DNA of 64,000 nt from CAZQYB01 sp964582985 (GCA_964582985.1 CAZOUM010000002.1:1-64000); one strand, 5' to 3'; positions 1 through 8,711 are shown, numbered from the stretch's first letter. Numbers and translations: made by a program. The notes: a model not told the origin generated them from the letters alone.

Positions 1-2
1 TG

Positions 3-182
3 GGTAAACGACTTAAAAATATATTTGACATAAAACACGCTTTCAGAGATGACAGGGAGGATTTATGTGCGATTGAACAGCGTAAGAGTATTTTCCAGAC
101 TGTTATATGGGAAATGTCAATTTTTACAAACATTTTACATTATCACAGGCAAGAGCTGGTGTATATTACAATAGGTATTTAG
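3..182 (+). CDS. Possible 3' end of a gene cut by the window's left edge
   Basis: A reading frame is open from base 3 to a TAG at 180-182, giving 59 residues with no recognisable domain. The composition (many K, R, I, F and H residues) is compatible with a real C-terminus. The stretch is AT-rich, however, and 59 open codons can occur by chance. If it is real, the gene begins outside the window and runs in the same direction as the next gene, whose start lies 34 bases downstream. I cannot assign a function. Confidence 0.25.
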   Translation, partial: GKRLKNIFDIKHAFRDDREDLCAIEQRKSIFQTVIWEMSIFTNILHYHRQELVYITIGI

Positions 183-216
183 GATTTGCAAATTTAATCG
201 GAACAGGAGAATTGAA

Positions 217-768
217 ATGGCGGCAAACGTTAAAAAATCGTTCAAGAAATGGTCAGTGGTATTAGTGATACTGGCAGCCGTGGTTATCTGCGTAGTGGTT
301 ATGTACTACGGCAGAGAATATCTGTTTGGTACCAGGCCAAGTGAGCAAGGTAACCATTTTGCCATTTATTTAGTTGGTGACTCGCGGCATATGTCGAACG
401 TGGAGAAGGCACCTTTGGCAAGATTGAAATTGGATGCTGAACCTATCCTGAGCGACGATGACATAATCGAGTACGAATGGAACACGCATACAATAAAACT
501 GTCTCCAGCTTCCATGGGACGGATGAAAGAAAGGTTGGGCAGTAAGACAGTAGTGCCTTTCGTGGTAGTTGCGAACGGTAAACGATGCTACCGCGGTGCA
601 TTTCTGTCACATCTATCATCGTACATACCCCGCGGGCCAAGCATTTGGTACGATGTAACCCCAGAGAATGCAATCAAAATATCCCAAATGGTTAGTGCGG
701 GGGCCGAAGATTTGCGAAACGATGCTCGCGTTCGTAAAGCACTTAGAGAGTTAGGTGTACTAAAGTAA
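217..768 (+). CDS. Hypothetical membrane-anchored protein, 183 aa
   Basis: The protein has a short basic N-terminus followed by one hydrophobic segment (about residues 13-31), so it is probably a single-span inner-membrane protein with its bulk outside the cytoplasm. The soluble part (about 45-183) has alternating strands such as FAIYLVGD and VPFVVVANG and a stretch with PILSDDDI. It gives a loose impression of the ligand-type domains seen in periplasmic parts of transport proteins, but I do not recognise the family. The ATG at 217 is supported by an AGGAGA motif about 7 bases upstream. No partner gene is adjacent on the same strand. Function unknown. Confidence 0.75.
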   Translation: MAANVKKSFKKWSVVLVILAAVVICVVVMYYGREYLFGTRPSEQGNHFAIYLVGDSRHMSNVEKAPLARLKLDAEPILSDDDIIEYEWNTHTIKLSPASMGRMKERLGSKTVVPFVVVANGKRCYRGAFLSHLSSYIPRGPSIWYDVTPENAIKISQMVSAGAEDLRNDARVRKALRELGVLK

Positions 769-769
769 G

Positions 770-813
770 AGGGGGCCCCTCACCAAATTACCCCCGCCAG
801 AGAAATGCGGGGG
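770..813. terminator. GC-rich inverted repeats after the first gene, possible terminator
   Basis: Just after the stop at 768 there is a GGGGCCCC-type palindrome (about 770-782). It is followed by a perfect 7-bp stem, CCCCCGC at 791-797 pairing with GCGGGGG at 807-813 around a 9-base loop. Neither has a T-run, so this is only a possible transcription end between convergent genes (the next gene, hemB, ends at 869 on the other strand). Confidence 0.35.
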
Positions 814-868
814 CAGGCGTCAGGAGCTCATTTCGCGCGGGGCAAGCAACCGGCAGCAAATTTATCCG

Positions 869-1843
869 CTATCCGGATAACAGTTTCGCTGCGGTCTTTG
901 CAAAATAGGTGATTATAATATCGGCGCCTGCGCGTTTTATTGCGTAGAGGGTTTCCATCATCGCGGTATCCTTATCCAACAAGCCTGCTGTAGCGGCGGA
1001 GTTTAGCATCATGTATTCGCCGGAGACGTTATAAGCGGCGAGGGGACAATCGAACCGCTGCTTTGCGCGATGTATGATGTCGAGGTAGGCGAGTGCGGGC
1101 TTTACCATAACGATGTCGGCGCCTTCTTCTATATCAAGTGCGATTTCGGCCATTGCCTGGTCGGCGTTTGGCGGGTCCATCTGGTAAGATTTGCGGTCGC
1201 CGAAGGCTGGTGTGGATTCTGCGGCGTCGCGGAATGGGCCGTAGAAGGCGGAAGCGTATTTGGCGGCGTATGACATAATGGCGGTGTCGTGGAAGCCGTT
1301 TTGTTCAAGGGTCTGGCGAATGTAGCGGACGCGGCCGTCCATCATATCGGAGGGGGCAACAATGTCGGCGCCAGCCTGGGCGTGCGAGAGGGCCGTTTTG
1401 GCGAGGAGCTCGCAGGTGGCGTCGTTGTCGACTTTGCCGTTTTTTATGACGCCGCAATGCCCGTGGTCGGTATATTCACAGAGGCAGACGTCGGTGACAA
1501 CGAGCAGGTCGGGGGCGGCTTTTTTGATTTCCTTTATGGAGCGCTGGATGACGCCGGTTTCGGACCAGGCCTGTGAGCCGGTTGGGTCTTTCTTAGCAGG
1601 GAGGCCGAAGATAAGGACGGCGGGGATGCCTAAGGCGGCGACTTCGGCGGACTCGGCGGCGATGGTGTCGGGCGAGAAGTGAAAGCAGTCGGTCATTGAT
1701 TTGATTGGGGCTTTAAGGCCTTTGCCTTCGCGGACAAAAAGAGGATAGACGAAATCGTTGACAGTTAAAGCAGTTTCGCGAACCAGGCGTCGCATTGCAT
1801 CGGTGGTTCGCAGCCTTCGCATTCTGATTTGGGGAAAAGCCAT
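869..1843 (-). CDS. hemB: Porphobilinogen synthase (delta-aminolevulinate dehydratase)
   Basis: HemB condenses two 5-aminolevulinate molecules to porphobilinogen in the cytoplasm. The 324-residue length is normal. The zinc-type cysteine motif is intact (DVCLCEYTDHGHCG, around 118-131), so this is a Zn-dependent enzyme. Both Schiff-base lysine regions are present: YAAKYASAFYGPFRDA (about 193-208) and MVKPALAYLDII (about 246-257). The gene is last in a minus-strand run: cobA/hemD, ahbC, a secreted orphan, then hemB, with 68 bases between the orphan's stop and this start. With HemA and HemC it gives the common trunk of tetrapyrrole synthesis. Confident assignment. Confidence 0.97.
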   Translation of the reverse strand: MAFPQIRMRRLRTTDAMRRLVRETALTVNDFVYPLFVREGKGLKAPIKSMTDCFHFSPDTIAAESAEVAALGIPAVLIFGLPAKKDPTGSQAWSETGVIQRSIKEIKKAAPDLLVVTDVCLCEYTDHGHCGVIKNGKVDNDATCELLAKTALSHAQAGADIVAPSDMMDGRVRYIRQTLEQNGFHDTAIMSYAAKYASAFYGPFRDAAESTPAFGDRKSYQMDPPNADQAMAEIALDIEEGADIVMVKPALAYLDIIHRAKQRFDCPLAAYNVSGEYMMLNSAATAGLLDKDTAMMETLYAIKRAGADIIITYFAKTAAKLLSG

Positions 1844-1911
1844 TTACAAGACTCCTTCTATTGCTGCATTCAGTTTTGAGTATCTTTTTTCATGTGCCGG
1901 AAAAATCATCG

Positions 1912-2361
1912 TCAGAAGACTATAGTTAATGTTTTGTTGTCGCTCGGGTCAATAGCTTTTATGGCGTGGAGAGATTTTCTGGACGGGCCGTGGCCAATGT
2001 TGATTGTGTAGGTACCGTGAGCGAGACGGTATTGGATGTCGCGGGTTGAGTCCCAGTTTTCTACGCGGAAGGTGGCAATCCAGCCTTTTTCGATGATGTG
2101 GCTTTCGGCAATTTGTACCCACTTGCCGTTGTTTTTTATCCGGAGGCGGACTGTTCGGGCGTCATAATCGTCAAGCGGATAGAGCTGGGCGATCATTTTC
2201 AGGATGTTGTTGTGAACGGTGTAAAGTGCGAAGCAGATAATTTTGTCCCTGGTGACTTTGGGAATCTCCACGGGGTAGCGCTTTGCCGCCATGACAGGCA
2301 AACAACTTGATATGACGATTACAAGGGCAAGGAAACAAATTGTGCGGATGTTGTTGTTCAT
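1912..2361 (-). CDS. Hypothetical secreted protein, 149 aa
   Basis: The N-terminus is a typical signal peptide: positively charged start, hydrophobic core to about residue 20, then VMAA as a likely signal peptidase I site near residue 25. The mature part is about 120 residues, beta-rich and basic, with no motif that I recognise. It lies between ahbC (stop at 2378, 16 bases upstream) and hemB in what looks like one transcript, yet nothing in the sequence ties it to heme synthesis. It may simply ride in the operon. Confidence 0.7.
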   Translation of the reverse strand: MNNNIRTICFLALVIVISSCLPVMAAKRYPVEIPKVTRDKIICFALYTVHNNILKMIAQLYPLDDYDARTVRLRIKNNGKWVQIAESHIIEKGWIATFRVENWDSTRDIQYRLAHGTYTINIGHGPSRKSLHAIKAIDPSDNKTLTIVF

Positions 2362-2377
2362 CCTCTCATTCTGTCTT

Positions 2378-3553
2378 TTAGGCGTTTGTTTTTGAAAGGC
2401 CGATTTCCTGGTCAGTGAGGTAGCAAGGCGGTTCGTTTAGCCAGTTTTTTTCGGCGGGGTCGGGGGTCAAGAATCGGTAGTTGCCTTTGCAGAGGTTGAA
2501 CCATTTGCACTTTAGGCAGCGCGGGTCGGCAAATTTAGACTTGTTGCGGAGCTTGTCGAGCACCGGGTCTGCTGAGTTTTGCCAAATCTCTTTGAAGGTT
2601 TTATCTTTGACGGAACCGAGCGAGTAATTTCGCCAGAACTGGTCGGGGTGGACGGTGCCATCCCAGCCGACGCATAGGAGCTTTTGGCCGACCTTGTTTC
2701 CGCCGTTGGCGAGCAGAAGGCGGCGGGCGTCTTCGAAACGAGTACCGTCTTCTTTCTGCATTCTTACCAGAAGGTAAGGACCGTCGCAATGGTTGTCGAC
2801 GGTAAGGACTTCATCGACGAGGTCTTTTTGCACAGAGTCGCTGGTTCTTTCTATTATCGTGTCAACAGTCCGGCGGGACTGGTCGAGTGTCAAAGTCTGG
2901 TCGTCGAGGTCTTTTGCGCGTCCGGTGTGAATCAAATGATAGAAGCAGATTCGGCGGACGCCGGCAGAGGCGGCGATGTCGAAGAGAACGGGGACCTGGT
3001 CGGCGTTTGCTTTGGTGATGGTGAAGCGCAGGCCGGTCCTTATGCCGGCCTTATTGCAATTTTCGATTCCGGCCAGGGCCGCTTTGAAGCTGCCTTTTGA
3101 GCCTCTGAATTTGTCGTGGAATTGCTCATCGCCGTCGAGGGAGACGCCTACATAGGCGACGGTGAGTTCGGCGAGGCGTTTTGCGGCGTCGGAGTCAATC
3201 AATGTGCCATTGGTAGAAATTACACTGCGAAGACCCAAATGCCGGGCTTCAGCTAACAGGTCAAATAGGTCGTGACGCAATAAGGGTTCGCCGCCGCTGA
3301 ATAACAGGACGGAACAGTTGACTTCGGCAAGCTGTGCGAGAAATCTTTTGGCTTCGGCTGTAGTTAATTCGGTGTCACCGGGGCTTGGCTGTGACGAGCT
3401 ATAACAGTGAAGACAGTTGAGGTTGCATCGGCTGGTGCAGTTGTAGACGACGACGGGACCTTGGGCCCAAGGGCCGAAGGAGTCGGGGTCGGCGTATCTT
3501 AAATGGTCGGACTCGCCAGCCAGGCCACAATATAGCTTTGAGATGTTTATCAT
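2378..3553 (-). CDS. ahbC: Radical SAM heme-synthesis enzyme, AhbC-like (12,18-didecarboxysiroheme deacetylase)
   Basis: In the siroheme-dependent heme route, AhbC removes the two acetate side chains of didecarboxysiroheme to give Fe-coproporphyrin III. The start (residues 1-10, INISKLYCG) matches the AhbC-type N-terminus as I remember it. The radical-SAM CxxxCxxC is C43, C47, C50, followed by a GGEPLLR motif near 88. A C-terminal SPASM/twitch-like region carries further cysteines (LLCVGWDG and CLKCKWFNLCKGN) and ends in a CYLTDQEIG tail. Its start overlaps the cobA/hemD stop by 4 bases (ATGA), so the two are translationally coupled. NirJ or AhbD are the alternatives; the N-terminus and neighbours favour AhbC. 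Confidence 0.8.
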   Translation of the reverse strand: MINISKLYCGLAGESDHLRYADPDSFGPWAQGPVVVYNCTSRCNLNCLHCYSSSQPSPGDTELTTAEAKRFLAQLAEVNCSVLLFSGGEPLLRHDLFDLLAEARHLGLRSVISTNGTLIDSDAAKRLAELTVAYVGVSLDGDEQFHDKFRGSKGSFKAALAGIENCNKAGIRTGLRFTITKANADQVPVLFDIAASAGVRRICFYHLIHTGRAKDLDDQTLTLDQSRRTVDTIIERTSDSVQKDLVDEVLTVDNHCDGPYLLVRMQKEDGTRFEDARRLLLANGGNKVGQKLLCVGWDGTVHPDQFWRNYSLGSVKDKTFKEIWQNSADPVLDKLRNKSKFADPRCLKCKWFNLCKGNYRFLTPDPAEKNWLNEPPCYLTDQEIGLSKTNA

Positions 3554-5073
3554 TGATATGTCCCTTCGATGGCAGCGAGGAGGCCGTCAATGGTGTGCTC
3601 TTTGGCCTCGACATCTACGGCGACTTTCAGATTGTTTAATTGCTCGGAAGTTACGGGGCCGATTGATGCGAGTTTTGCGCTGCTGGAACTAACGAAGTCG
3701 GTTGGAATCTGCTCAAAGAAATATTTTGCGGCGGAGGGGCTTGCGAAGGTCAGCCAATCAATTTCGCCTTTGGTGATTTTCTCGGTGAGCGAATCCGGTT
3801 CGGCTTTTTCCGGCTCGATGGTGTAAACGGGCGTCTCAGTGACCTGAGCTTTTGCCTGGGTGAGGAGTTCCGCGAGCTCGGTTGAAGCAGCCTCGGAGCG
3901 TAAGAGCAGGACTTTTTTGTTCTGCAGGTTCGTAAAGGCGATAAGTTGTTTGCCGAGTTGTTTACCTGTGAAGGCGTTGGGCACAAAATCGGACGTTATG
4001 CCAAATTCGGTCAACCGCCCTGCCGTTTGGGTGCCGATGGCGGCAATCTTTGCGGAAGCAAAGACGCGGCAGTCTTTGTTTAGTTTTTCAATGGCGTCAA
4101 AGAAAAATGATACGCCGTTTGCGCTGGTGAAGATTATCCAATCATACTTTGAAAATCCGGCGAGTGTTTGCAAGAACCGATTGGTGCTGGTCAGGGGTTT
4201 TAGTTTTATGGTTGGGAATGCAATAGGGTTACCGCCCTGCCGGATGATTTTGGCTGCGAAATCGGCGTTGCCGGGACTGTCGCGAGTTACGACGATGGAT
4301 TTGCCGAACAATGGTTTTTTCATAAACCAGTTCAAGCGGTTGTCACTGTCTGCGGCGGCGCCAATAACTACGATGGCCGGCGGCTCGATTTTTTGCTGCT
4401 TGCACTTATCAGCTATCTGGTTGAGCGGGGCTTTGGCGATTCTTTGGGTTGGTAAGGTGGCGTTTGCTATTACGCCTGTTGGGGTGTCTGGTTTGGCCCC
4501 GTTTTTTATGAGCTGGTCAGTGATGAATTCGAGATTGCCGATGGCCATATAGAAAACGATGGTGCCGGGGAATTTGGCGAGTAAGGGCCAATCGATGTTG
4601 GAGTTTTGTTTGCCTTCGGCTTCATGCCCGGTGATGAAGGCGACCTGAGAGCTGTAGTCACGGTGGGTGAGCATGATGCCGGAATATTCAGCTGCGGCTA
4701 TTGCGGCGGTGACGCCGGGGACGATTTCGAAATCGATGCCTGCTTCGGCGAGGAGGGCCGCTTCTTCAGCGCCTCGGCCGAAGGTGCAGGGGTCGCCGCC
4801 TTTCAGGCGGACGATGGTTTTTGTGGCGGCGGCTTTTTCGAGGAGCAGGTCGTTGATGTCCTGCTGAGAAACTGAGCGAGCGCCTATTCTTTTGGGGACA
4901 GGAATAATCTCGGCATCCGGACGGGCGAATTTGAGTAAGGCGGGGTTGGCGAGCTTATCGTAGATTATGCAGTCGGCGGCTTTTAGGAGCTCTGCACCGC
5001 GGACGGTGATTAGGTCGGCCTGGCCCGGGCCGGCACCGACGAGATAAACCTTGGCTTTTGTGCGATTGGTCAT
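3550..5073 (-). CDS. cobA-hemD: Fused uroporphyrinogen-III C-methyltransferase and uroporphyrinogen-III synthase
   Basis: This 507-residue two-domain protein carries a SUMT/CobA methylase (about 1-250) that makes precorrin-2 from uroporphyrinogen III. Seen there are YLVGAGPGQADLITVRG at the N-terminus and the VRLKGGDPCTFGRGAEE signature near 88-104. The second half (about 258-507) is a HemD-type uroporphyrinogen-III synthase with the usual low conservation, including IIFTSANGVSFF near 315-326. The fusion lets one protein both close the macrocycle (HemC product) and send it to siroheme. It heads the minus-strand run ahbC, orphan, hemB. An AGGGA motif precedes the ATG by a few bases, and an unusual hairpin lies 18 bases upstream. 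Confidence 0.95.
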   Translation of the reverse strand: MTNRTKAKVYLVGAGPGQADLITVRGAELLKAADCIIYDKLANPALLKFARPDAEIIPVPKRIGARSVSQQDINDLLLEKAAATKTIVRLKGGDPCTFGRGAEEAALLAEAGIDFEIVPGVTAAIAAAEYSGIMLTHRDYSSQVAFITGHEAEGKQNSNIDWPLLAKFPGTIVFYMAIGNLEFITDQLIKNGAKPDTPTGVIANATLPTQRIAKAPLNQIADKCKQQKIEPPAIVVIGAAADSDNRLNWFMKKPLFGKSIVVTRDSPGNADFAAKIIRQGGNPIAFPTIKLKPLTSTNRFLQTLAGFSKYDWIIFTSANGVSFFFDAIEKLNKDCRVFASAKIAAIGTQTAGRLTEFGITSDFVPNAFTGKQLGKQLIAFTNLQNKKVLLLRSEAASTELAELLTQAKAQVTETPVYTIEPEKAEPDSLTEKITKGEIDWLTFASPSAAKYFFEQIPTDFVSSSSAKLASIGPVTSEQLNNLKVAVDVEAKEHTIDGLLAAIEGTYQ

Positions 5074-5090
5074 AATCCCTGGTTTAATAA

Positions 5091-5110
5091 CCCCTCAATA
5101 AATTGAGGGG
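5091..5110. promoter_or_regulatory. Perfect 9-bp hairpin in the cobA/hemD leader
   Basis: CCCCTCAAT (5091-5099) pairs perfectly with ATTGAGGGG (5102-5110) across a 2-base loop (a real loop would open the last pairs). It sits 18 bases before the cobA/hemD ATG, next to the ribosome-binding region. That placement would suit control of translation or an mRNA 5' end. There is no T-run on either strand, so an intrinsic terminator is unlikely. Confidence 0.4.
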
Positions 5111-5221
5111 CTAAATACTTCGAATAATGCAACTTCCAACCTGACTAAGATACCAAATGTGTCTGGGAATTGCCAGTAGTTGCGGATTTTGCGGGCGGTG
5201 GGAGAGGAAACGGTGTTTGTC

Positions 5222-5250
5222 TTGACGAAAGAACGCAAATTTTGTATAAT
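5222..5250 (+). promoter_or_regulatory. Sigma70-type promoter of the HEAT-repeat gene
   Basis: TTGACG (5222-5227), a 17-bp spacer and a consensus TATAAT (5245-5250) lie directly before the ATG at 5274, giving a leader of roughly 17 bases. A GGG-containing ribosome site (AAAGGGCAG) precedes the start codon. This is one of the best promoter matches in the window. Confidence 0.75.
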
Positions 5251-5273
5251 AATTATAGAGAAAGGGCAGAGCG

Positions 5274-6479
5274 ATGGAAAATGCCAAAAACATGCCGCTC
5301 AAAAAGGTTGGTTTCTCTCTAATTCTAATTGTGCTAAACAGCATTTTTCTGGTCTCGTGCTGTTTCGCTGAGGAGCGGTCAGGCTCGTACTCGGAGTTGC
5401 TAAAGAAAGCTGTGTATGAGGCATCGCGATTTAGGGGTGGATTTACGCTATATCTTCACCCGAGTGGGAGACACCCTCTTGGTGGATATAGCGGGTCACC
5501 ACGCCTTATACGTTTTGTTGAAGGTTTGGACGAACCCAACGCTGTTCCATTTCTTATTGATGTCCTGAAAAATGGCCCTGACTGGACGGACGAGAAGTCG
5601 TTGAAACTATGTGGAGGCATGATGCCTCATATTGCCAGGTGCTATGCCGCCCTTTGCCTTGGAGCTTCAGGTGACCGGCGGGCTTTCGAGCCGCTTATCG
5701 ACACGCTGGAGAACGGCGGCTTTCTTGAAGATAAGTACACCTTCAACATCACAGAGCATGAAAAGCAGAGATATGATATCCGCCGGTATGCAGCAACAGG
5801 TTTGGGATTCTTGAACGACCCAAACGCTTTGCAACCACTTCTTCGGGCACTGGAACGGGGAAACTTTCATACGATATATGCTTTGGCCAGAACGCGCGAC
5901 CCAAGGGCAATCAAACCGATCATGAAGGCAGCAGACGGGCCGAGCGCTGGCCGCTCTCCTTGGTACAGGGTGCACGAGCCGTTGAAGTATGTTACGAGAG
6001 CGAAGTTTACCATACGGTTTCCTCCGAAGGAGAAAACGGCGACGGTTCGTGAGATTCCGGAACTGGGTGTGTTACCGTTAAATACGCAGTTCTATAGACG
6101 CCTGTGGCAGTATTGGGTGAAGGAGGGCCCGCAGCATGCTAAACGGGAGTTTGAAAAATACTACCCTGGATTGAAAAGAGCCCAAGAGAAAAGGCCAGAC
6201 AAGCCTGACATACACGCTTCTATAACAAAAAAAATGTTTGGAGGTGGGATTGCAGCCCTGCCTTTTGCAGTTGAGAAGGTCAAAGAAGGCGACCTTACGC
6301 TGATACCGGCTATATCAGGGCTGACTAACGGTGAGCTGAAGAAGAGCGCCACACAAAAAGAATGTCTTGAATGGTGGGAAAAGAACAAGCAGAAGTGGCT
6401 TATAGCTTTTGAAGAGGATAAGAAAGACAAGAAGTTAAAGGACGAGGGCACCCCTGTCAGCGAACCCAACGCAGGTTGA
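5274..6479 (+). CDS. Secreted or lipid-anchored HEAT-repeat protein, 401 aa
   Basis: A signal sequence (about 1-32) ends in LVSCCFA, so export is likely, and lipidation at one of the cysteines is possible. The middle part (about 85-230) shows PBS-lyase/HEAT-type helical repeats, each with a core such as AVPFLIDVL, AFEPLIDTL, ALQPLLRAL or AIKPIMKA. These repeats usually form a protein-binding solenoid. The C-terminal third (about 245-401) is charged and lysine-rich, with no catalytic motif seen. The gene is alone on the plus strand, wedged between hemC and cobA/hemD, and has its own strong promoter. Its binding partner cannot be guessed. Confidence 0.85.
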   Translation: MENAKNMPLKKVGFSLILIVLNSIFLVSCCFAEERSGSYSELLKKAVYEASRFRGGFTLYLHPSGRHPLGGYSGSPRLIRFVEGLDEPNAVPFLIDVLKNGPDWTDEKSLKLCGGMMPHIARCYAALCLGASGDRRAFEPLIDTLENGGFLEDKYTFNITEHEKQRYDIRRYAATGLGFLNDPNALQPLLRALERGNFHTIYALARTRDPRAIKPIMKAADGPSAGRSPWYRVHEPLKYVTRAKFTIRFPPKEKTATVREIPELGVLPLNTQFYRRLWQYWVKEGPQHAKREFEKYYPGLKRAQEKRPDKPDIHASITKKMFGGGIAALPFAVEKVKEGDLTLIPAISGLTNGELKKSATQKECLEWWEKNKQKWLIAFEEDKKDKKLKDEGTPVSEPNAG

Positions 6480-6499
6480 TAGATGCAGTTTTGGGGCGG

Positions 6500-6525
6500 C
6501 TCTGAAGTCAGGACGATTTTCAGAG
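6500..6525. terminator. Stem-loop between convergent HEAT gene and hemC
   Basis: CTCTGAA (6500-6506) pairs with TTCAGAG (6519-6525) around a 12-base loop. The site lies between the HEAT gene stop (6479) and the hemC stop (6520), overlapping the latter. A bidirectional terminator is plausible from position, but T-tracts are weak. Confidence 0.3.
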
Positions 6526-7440
6526 AGCTTTGATAATGTCAGCGCCGCCGGCGTTGAGGAGTTGGTGGGCGAGCTCTTCGGCGAGTTTGTCGGCGTCGGC
6601 GGCTGGGCCGGTGATATCGCGCCTTATGAAATTTTTGCCTTGCAAATCAGAAATAAATGCGGAGATTATTATATCGTCTCCAAGAATTTCTGCAAAGGCC
6701 CCTGCCGGGGCGTGACAGCCGCACTGCATTGTTGACAATATATGTCTCTCCGCGAAAGTAGTCGTTCGGGCTTTTTCGTCATCAATGGCGGCGACAAGTT
6801 TGGTTGTCTGGTCATCGTCGGCCCTTGTCTGGACGGCGAGGGCACCCTGAGCGGCGGCGGGGATGAATTTTTTTGGGTCGAAGCAGAAAGCAACTTTGTC
6901 ACTTAGACCAAGTCGCTCAATTCCCGCCCTTGCCAAGATAATGGCGTCGAATTTTCCTTCCCGGAGCTTTCTTATCCGAGTGGTGACGTTTCCGCGAATG
7001 TCGGTGGGCTGCAAGTCGGGCCTTAGATGTCTTATCTGAGCGATGCGTCTTGGACTTGAGGTGCCTATTTTTGCGGACTCCGGAAGTTGCTCGATTGAGC
7101 TAACCGAATCGGCAGCTATAAGACAATCTTCGGCAAATTGGCGGTTGAGGACTGCGGCGACGGTGAGTCCCCGTCTTTGCTGCGTGGGCAGGTCCTTGAA
7201 GCTGTGGACTGCGAAGTCGGCCTGGCCTGTCAGCAGCGCATCCTCGACCTGGGTAGTAAAGAAGCCGGTTGTCGTGAGCTTCCACAAGGCGGTGCGTTTG
7301 TCGGTGTCGCCTTTAGTAGTTATGGTCCTGATTTTGATTTCTATGTCTGGGTGAGTTTTTCTGAGCGCAGCAATTACAATCTGAGTTTGTGCGATGGCCA
7401 ATTTTCCAGCGCGAGTTGCAACAGTGAGAACATCTGCCAT
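6520..7440 (-). CDS. hemC: Hydroxymethylbilane synthase (porphobilinogen deaminase)
   Basis: HemC polymerises four porphobilinogens into hydroxymethylbilane, the substrate of HemD. The protein is 306 residues, the usual length. It has the N-terminal TRAGKLAIAQTQIV segment, the SFKDLPT loop with basic residues, IGTSSPRRIAQI near 120-131 and RGNVTTRIRKL near 145-155. The dipyrromethane-cofactor cysteine lies in MQCGCHAPAGAFAEI (about 238-252). Its ATG overlaps the hemA stop by one base (TGATG), so the two genes are coupled and follow one promoter. Clear assignment. Confidence 0.97.
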   Translation of the reverse strand: MADVLTVATRAGKLAIAQTQIVIAALRKTHPDIEIKIRTITTKGDTDKRTALWKLTTTGFFTTQVEDALLTGQADFAVHSFKDLPTQQRRGLTVAAVLNRQFAEDCLIAADSVSSIEQLPESAKIGTSSPRRIAQIRHLRPDLQPTDIRGNVTTRIRKLREGKFDAIILARAGIERLGLSDKVAFCFDPKKFIPAAAQGALAVQTRADDDQTTKLVAAIDDEKARTTTFAERHILSTMQCGCHAPAGAFAEILGDDIIISAFISDLQGKNFIRRDITGPAADADKLAEELAHQLLNAGGADIIKAL

Positions 7441-8711
7441 CAGTCGCGTTTGCCTTGTGAGAGGAACATTCTGTTTATCAAGTCAGCAGCCTGGAGCTGT
7501 TCGGCACTTGGTTCATCTTCGCCGCCATTTTTGAGGAAACTAATGGGCCCGTGCAACATTTTTTTGACAAGGGACTCGGCAAAGAGCTGAAGTTTGTCGT
7601 GCTTGTCCCGGCCGAAGTCCTTTGCGTAACGGCTGGCTTCGGTGTGGGCCAAGTCGAGACTTTTTTGGGTTAGCTGGGCAATTACCGGCACGAGGTTCAG
7701 CGATTCGTACCATTTGGCAAATTTATCGGTGAATTCCGCGACAATGGCCCTGGCCCTGGGAATTTCGGCGTTGCGTTTTTCCTTGTTAGCGTTTATCTGC
7801 TGGTCCAAATCATCGATATTGTATAGCGAAACGCAATCAAATCCGTCGAGGGCCGGTTCTATGTCGCGCGGTACTGCAATGTCTATTATCAGCAATGGTT
7901 TGTCCTTGTGGGCCAGAACGTCTGCAACCGCATCATATATTAGTATTGGGTGGGCGGCACTGGTGGAACTAATGAGCAAATCGACGTCAGCAAGCTTTTG
8001 CGGAACATCTTCAAGAGTGATTATCCGGCCTTTTTTGAGGCGTGATTTCATAGCTTGCGCGTTATCGAGGTTGCGATTTGCTATGATTAGATTTTTCAGG
8101 CCATTCTTGAGCAGATACCTGGCGGCGAGCTCGGCGTTTTCGCCGGCACCTATTACCATCGCTGAACAGCCCGGCAGCTTCATCTTTGTTTTAGCCAACT
8201 CTACGGCGGCCAAGCTGATGGAAACGGCACCACAATTTATGTGCGTTTGGGTCCGGACGGCTTTTCCTACACGGAAGGCGTTGTGAAAAAGGCGGTGAAA
8301 CATAAATTTGCTCATCCGGCAATTGAGAGACTCTGTATAAGCGGATTTTACCTGTGATAAAATCTGATTCTCTCCGAGCATTTGTGAATCGAGGCCTGCA
8401 GCGACCTCGAAAAGATGCCGAACAACATCAATGCCGGTTGTCTCTCGGTGGTGCTTGCGCCAGGACTCGACGGTACCGGGACGGACCCTGTCGATAAGTC
8501 CTGTTAGAAAGCCGCCCACATCAAATGTCTTTTTTGCATAAACGTAGAACTCGAGCCGATTGCAGGTCCCGAGAATTACGGCTTCGCTAATGGCCTGCTC
8601 AGCGTGCATTTTTCTTAGCATAGACGAGCACTGTTGCGGCCCGAAAGTCACTCGCTCGCGTATTTCTACGGGACAATCGTGATAAGTTATGTTATTCAAA
8701 ACGAGCTTCAT
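7440..8711 (-). CDS. hemA: Glutamyl-tRNA reductase
   Basis: HemA reduces glutamyl-tRNA to glutamate-1-semialdehyde, the first step of the C5 tetrapyrrole route. I start it at the ATG at 8711 (423 residues; MKLVLNNITYHD), which has an AAGG motif about 9 bases upstream. An upstream in-frame extension to 8768 would run through the promoter. The nucleophilic cysteine is in LGTCNRLEFY (about 47-56). The LFEVAAGLDSQMLGENQIL stretch is conserved, and a Rossmann segment (VIGAGENAELAARYLL) follows near 183-198. HemL, needed for the next step, is not in the window. It is divergent from the cytochrome c assembly genes. Confidence 0.96.
   Translation of the reverse strand: MKLVLNNITYHDCPVEIRERVTFGPQQCSSMLRKMHAEQAISEAVILGTCNRLEFYVYAKKTFDVGGFLTGLIDRVRPGTVESWRKHHRETTGIDVVRHLFEVAAGLDSQMLGENQILSQVKSAYTESLNCRMSKFMFHRLFHNAFRVGKAVRTQTHINCGAVSISLAAVELAKTKMKLPGCSAMVIGAGENAELAARYLLKNGLKNLIIANRNLDNAQAMKSRLKKGRIITLEDVPQKLADVDLLISSTSAAHPILIYDAVADVLAHKDKPLLIIDIAVPRDIEPALDGFDCVSLYNIDDLDQQINANKEKRNAEIPRARAIVAEFTDKFAKWYESLNLVPVIAQLTQKSLDLAHTEASRYAKDFGRDKHDKLQLFAESLVKKMLHGPISFLKNGGEDEPSAEQLQAADLINRMFLSQGKRD

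Noticed and set aside
3860..4552. 230-codon plus-strand frame opposite cobA/hemD
   Set aside because: Antisense shadow of a recognised two-domain enzyme.
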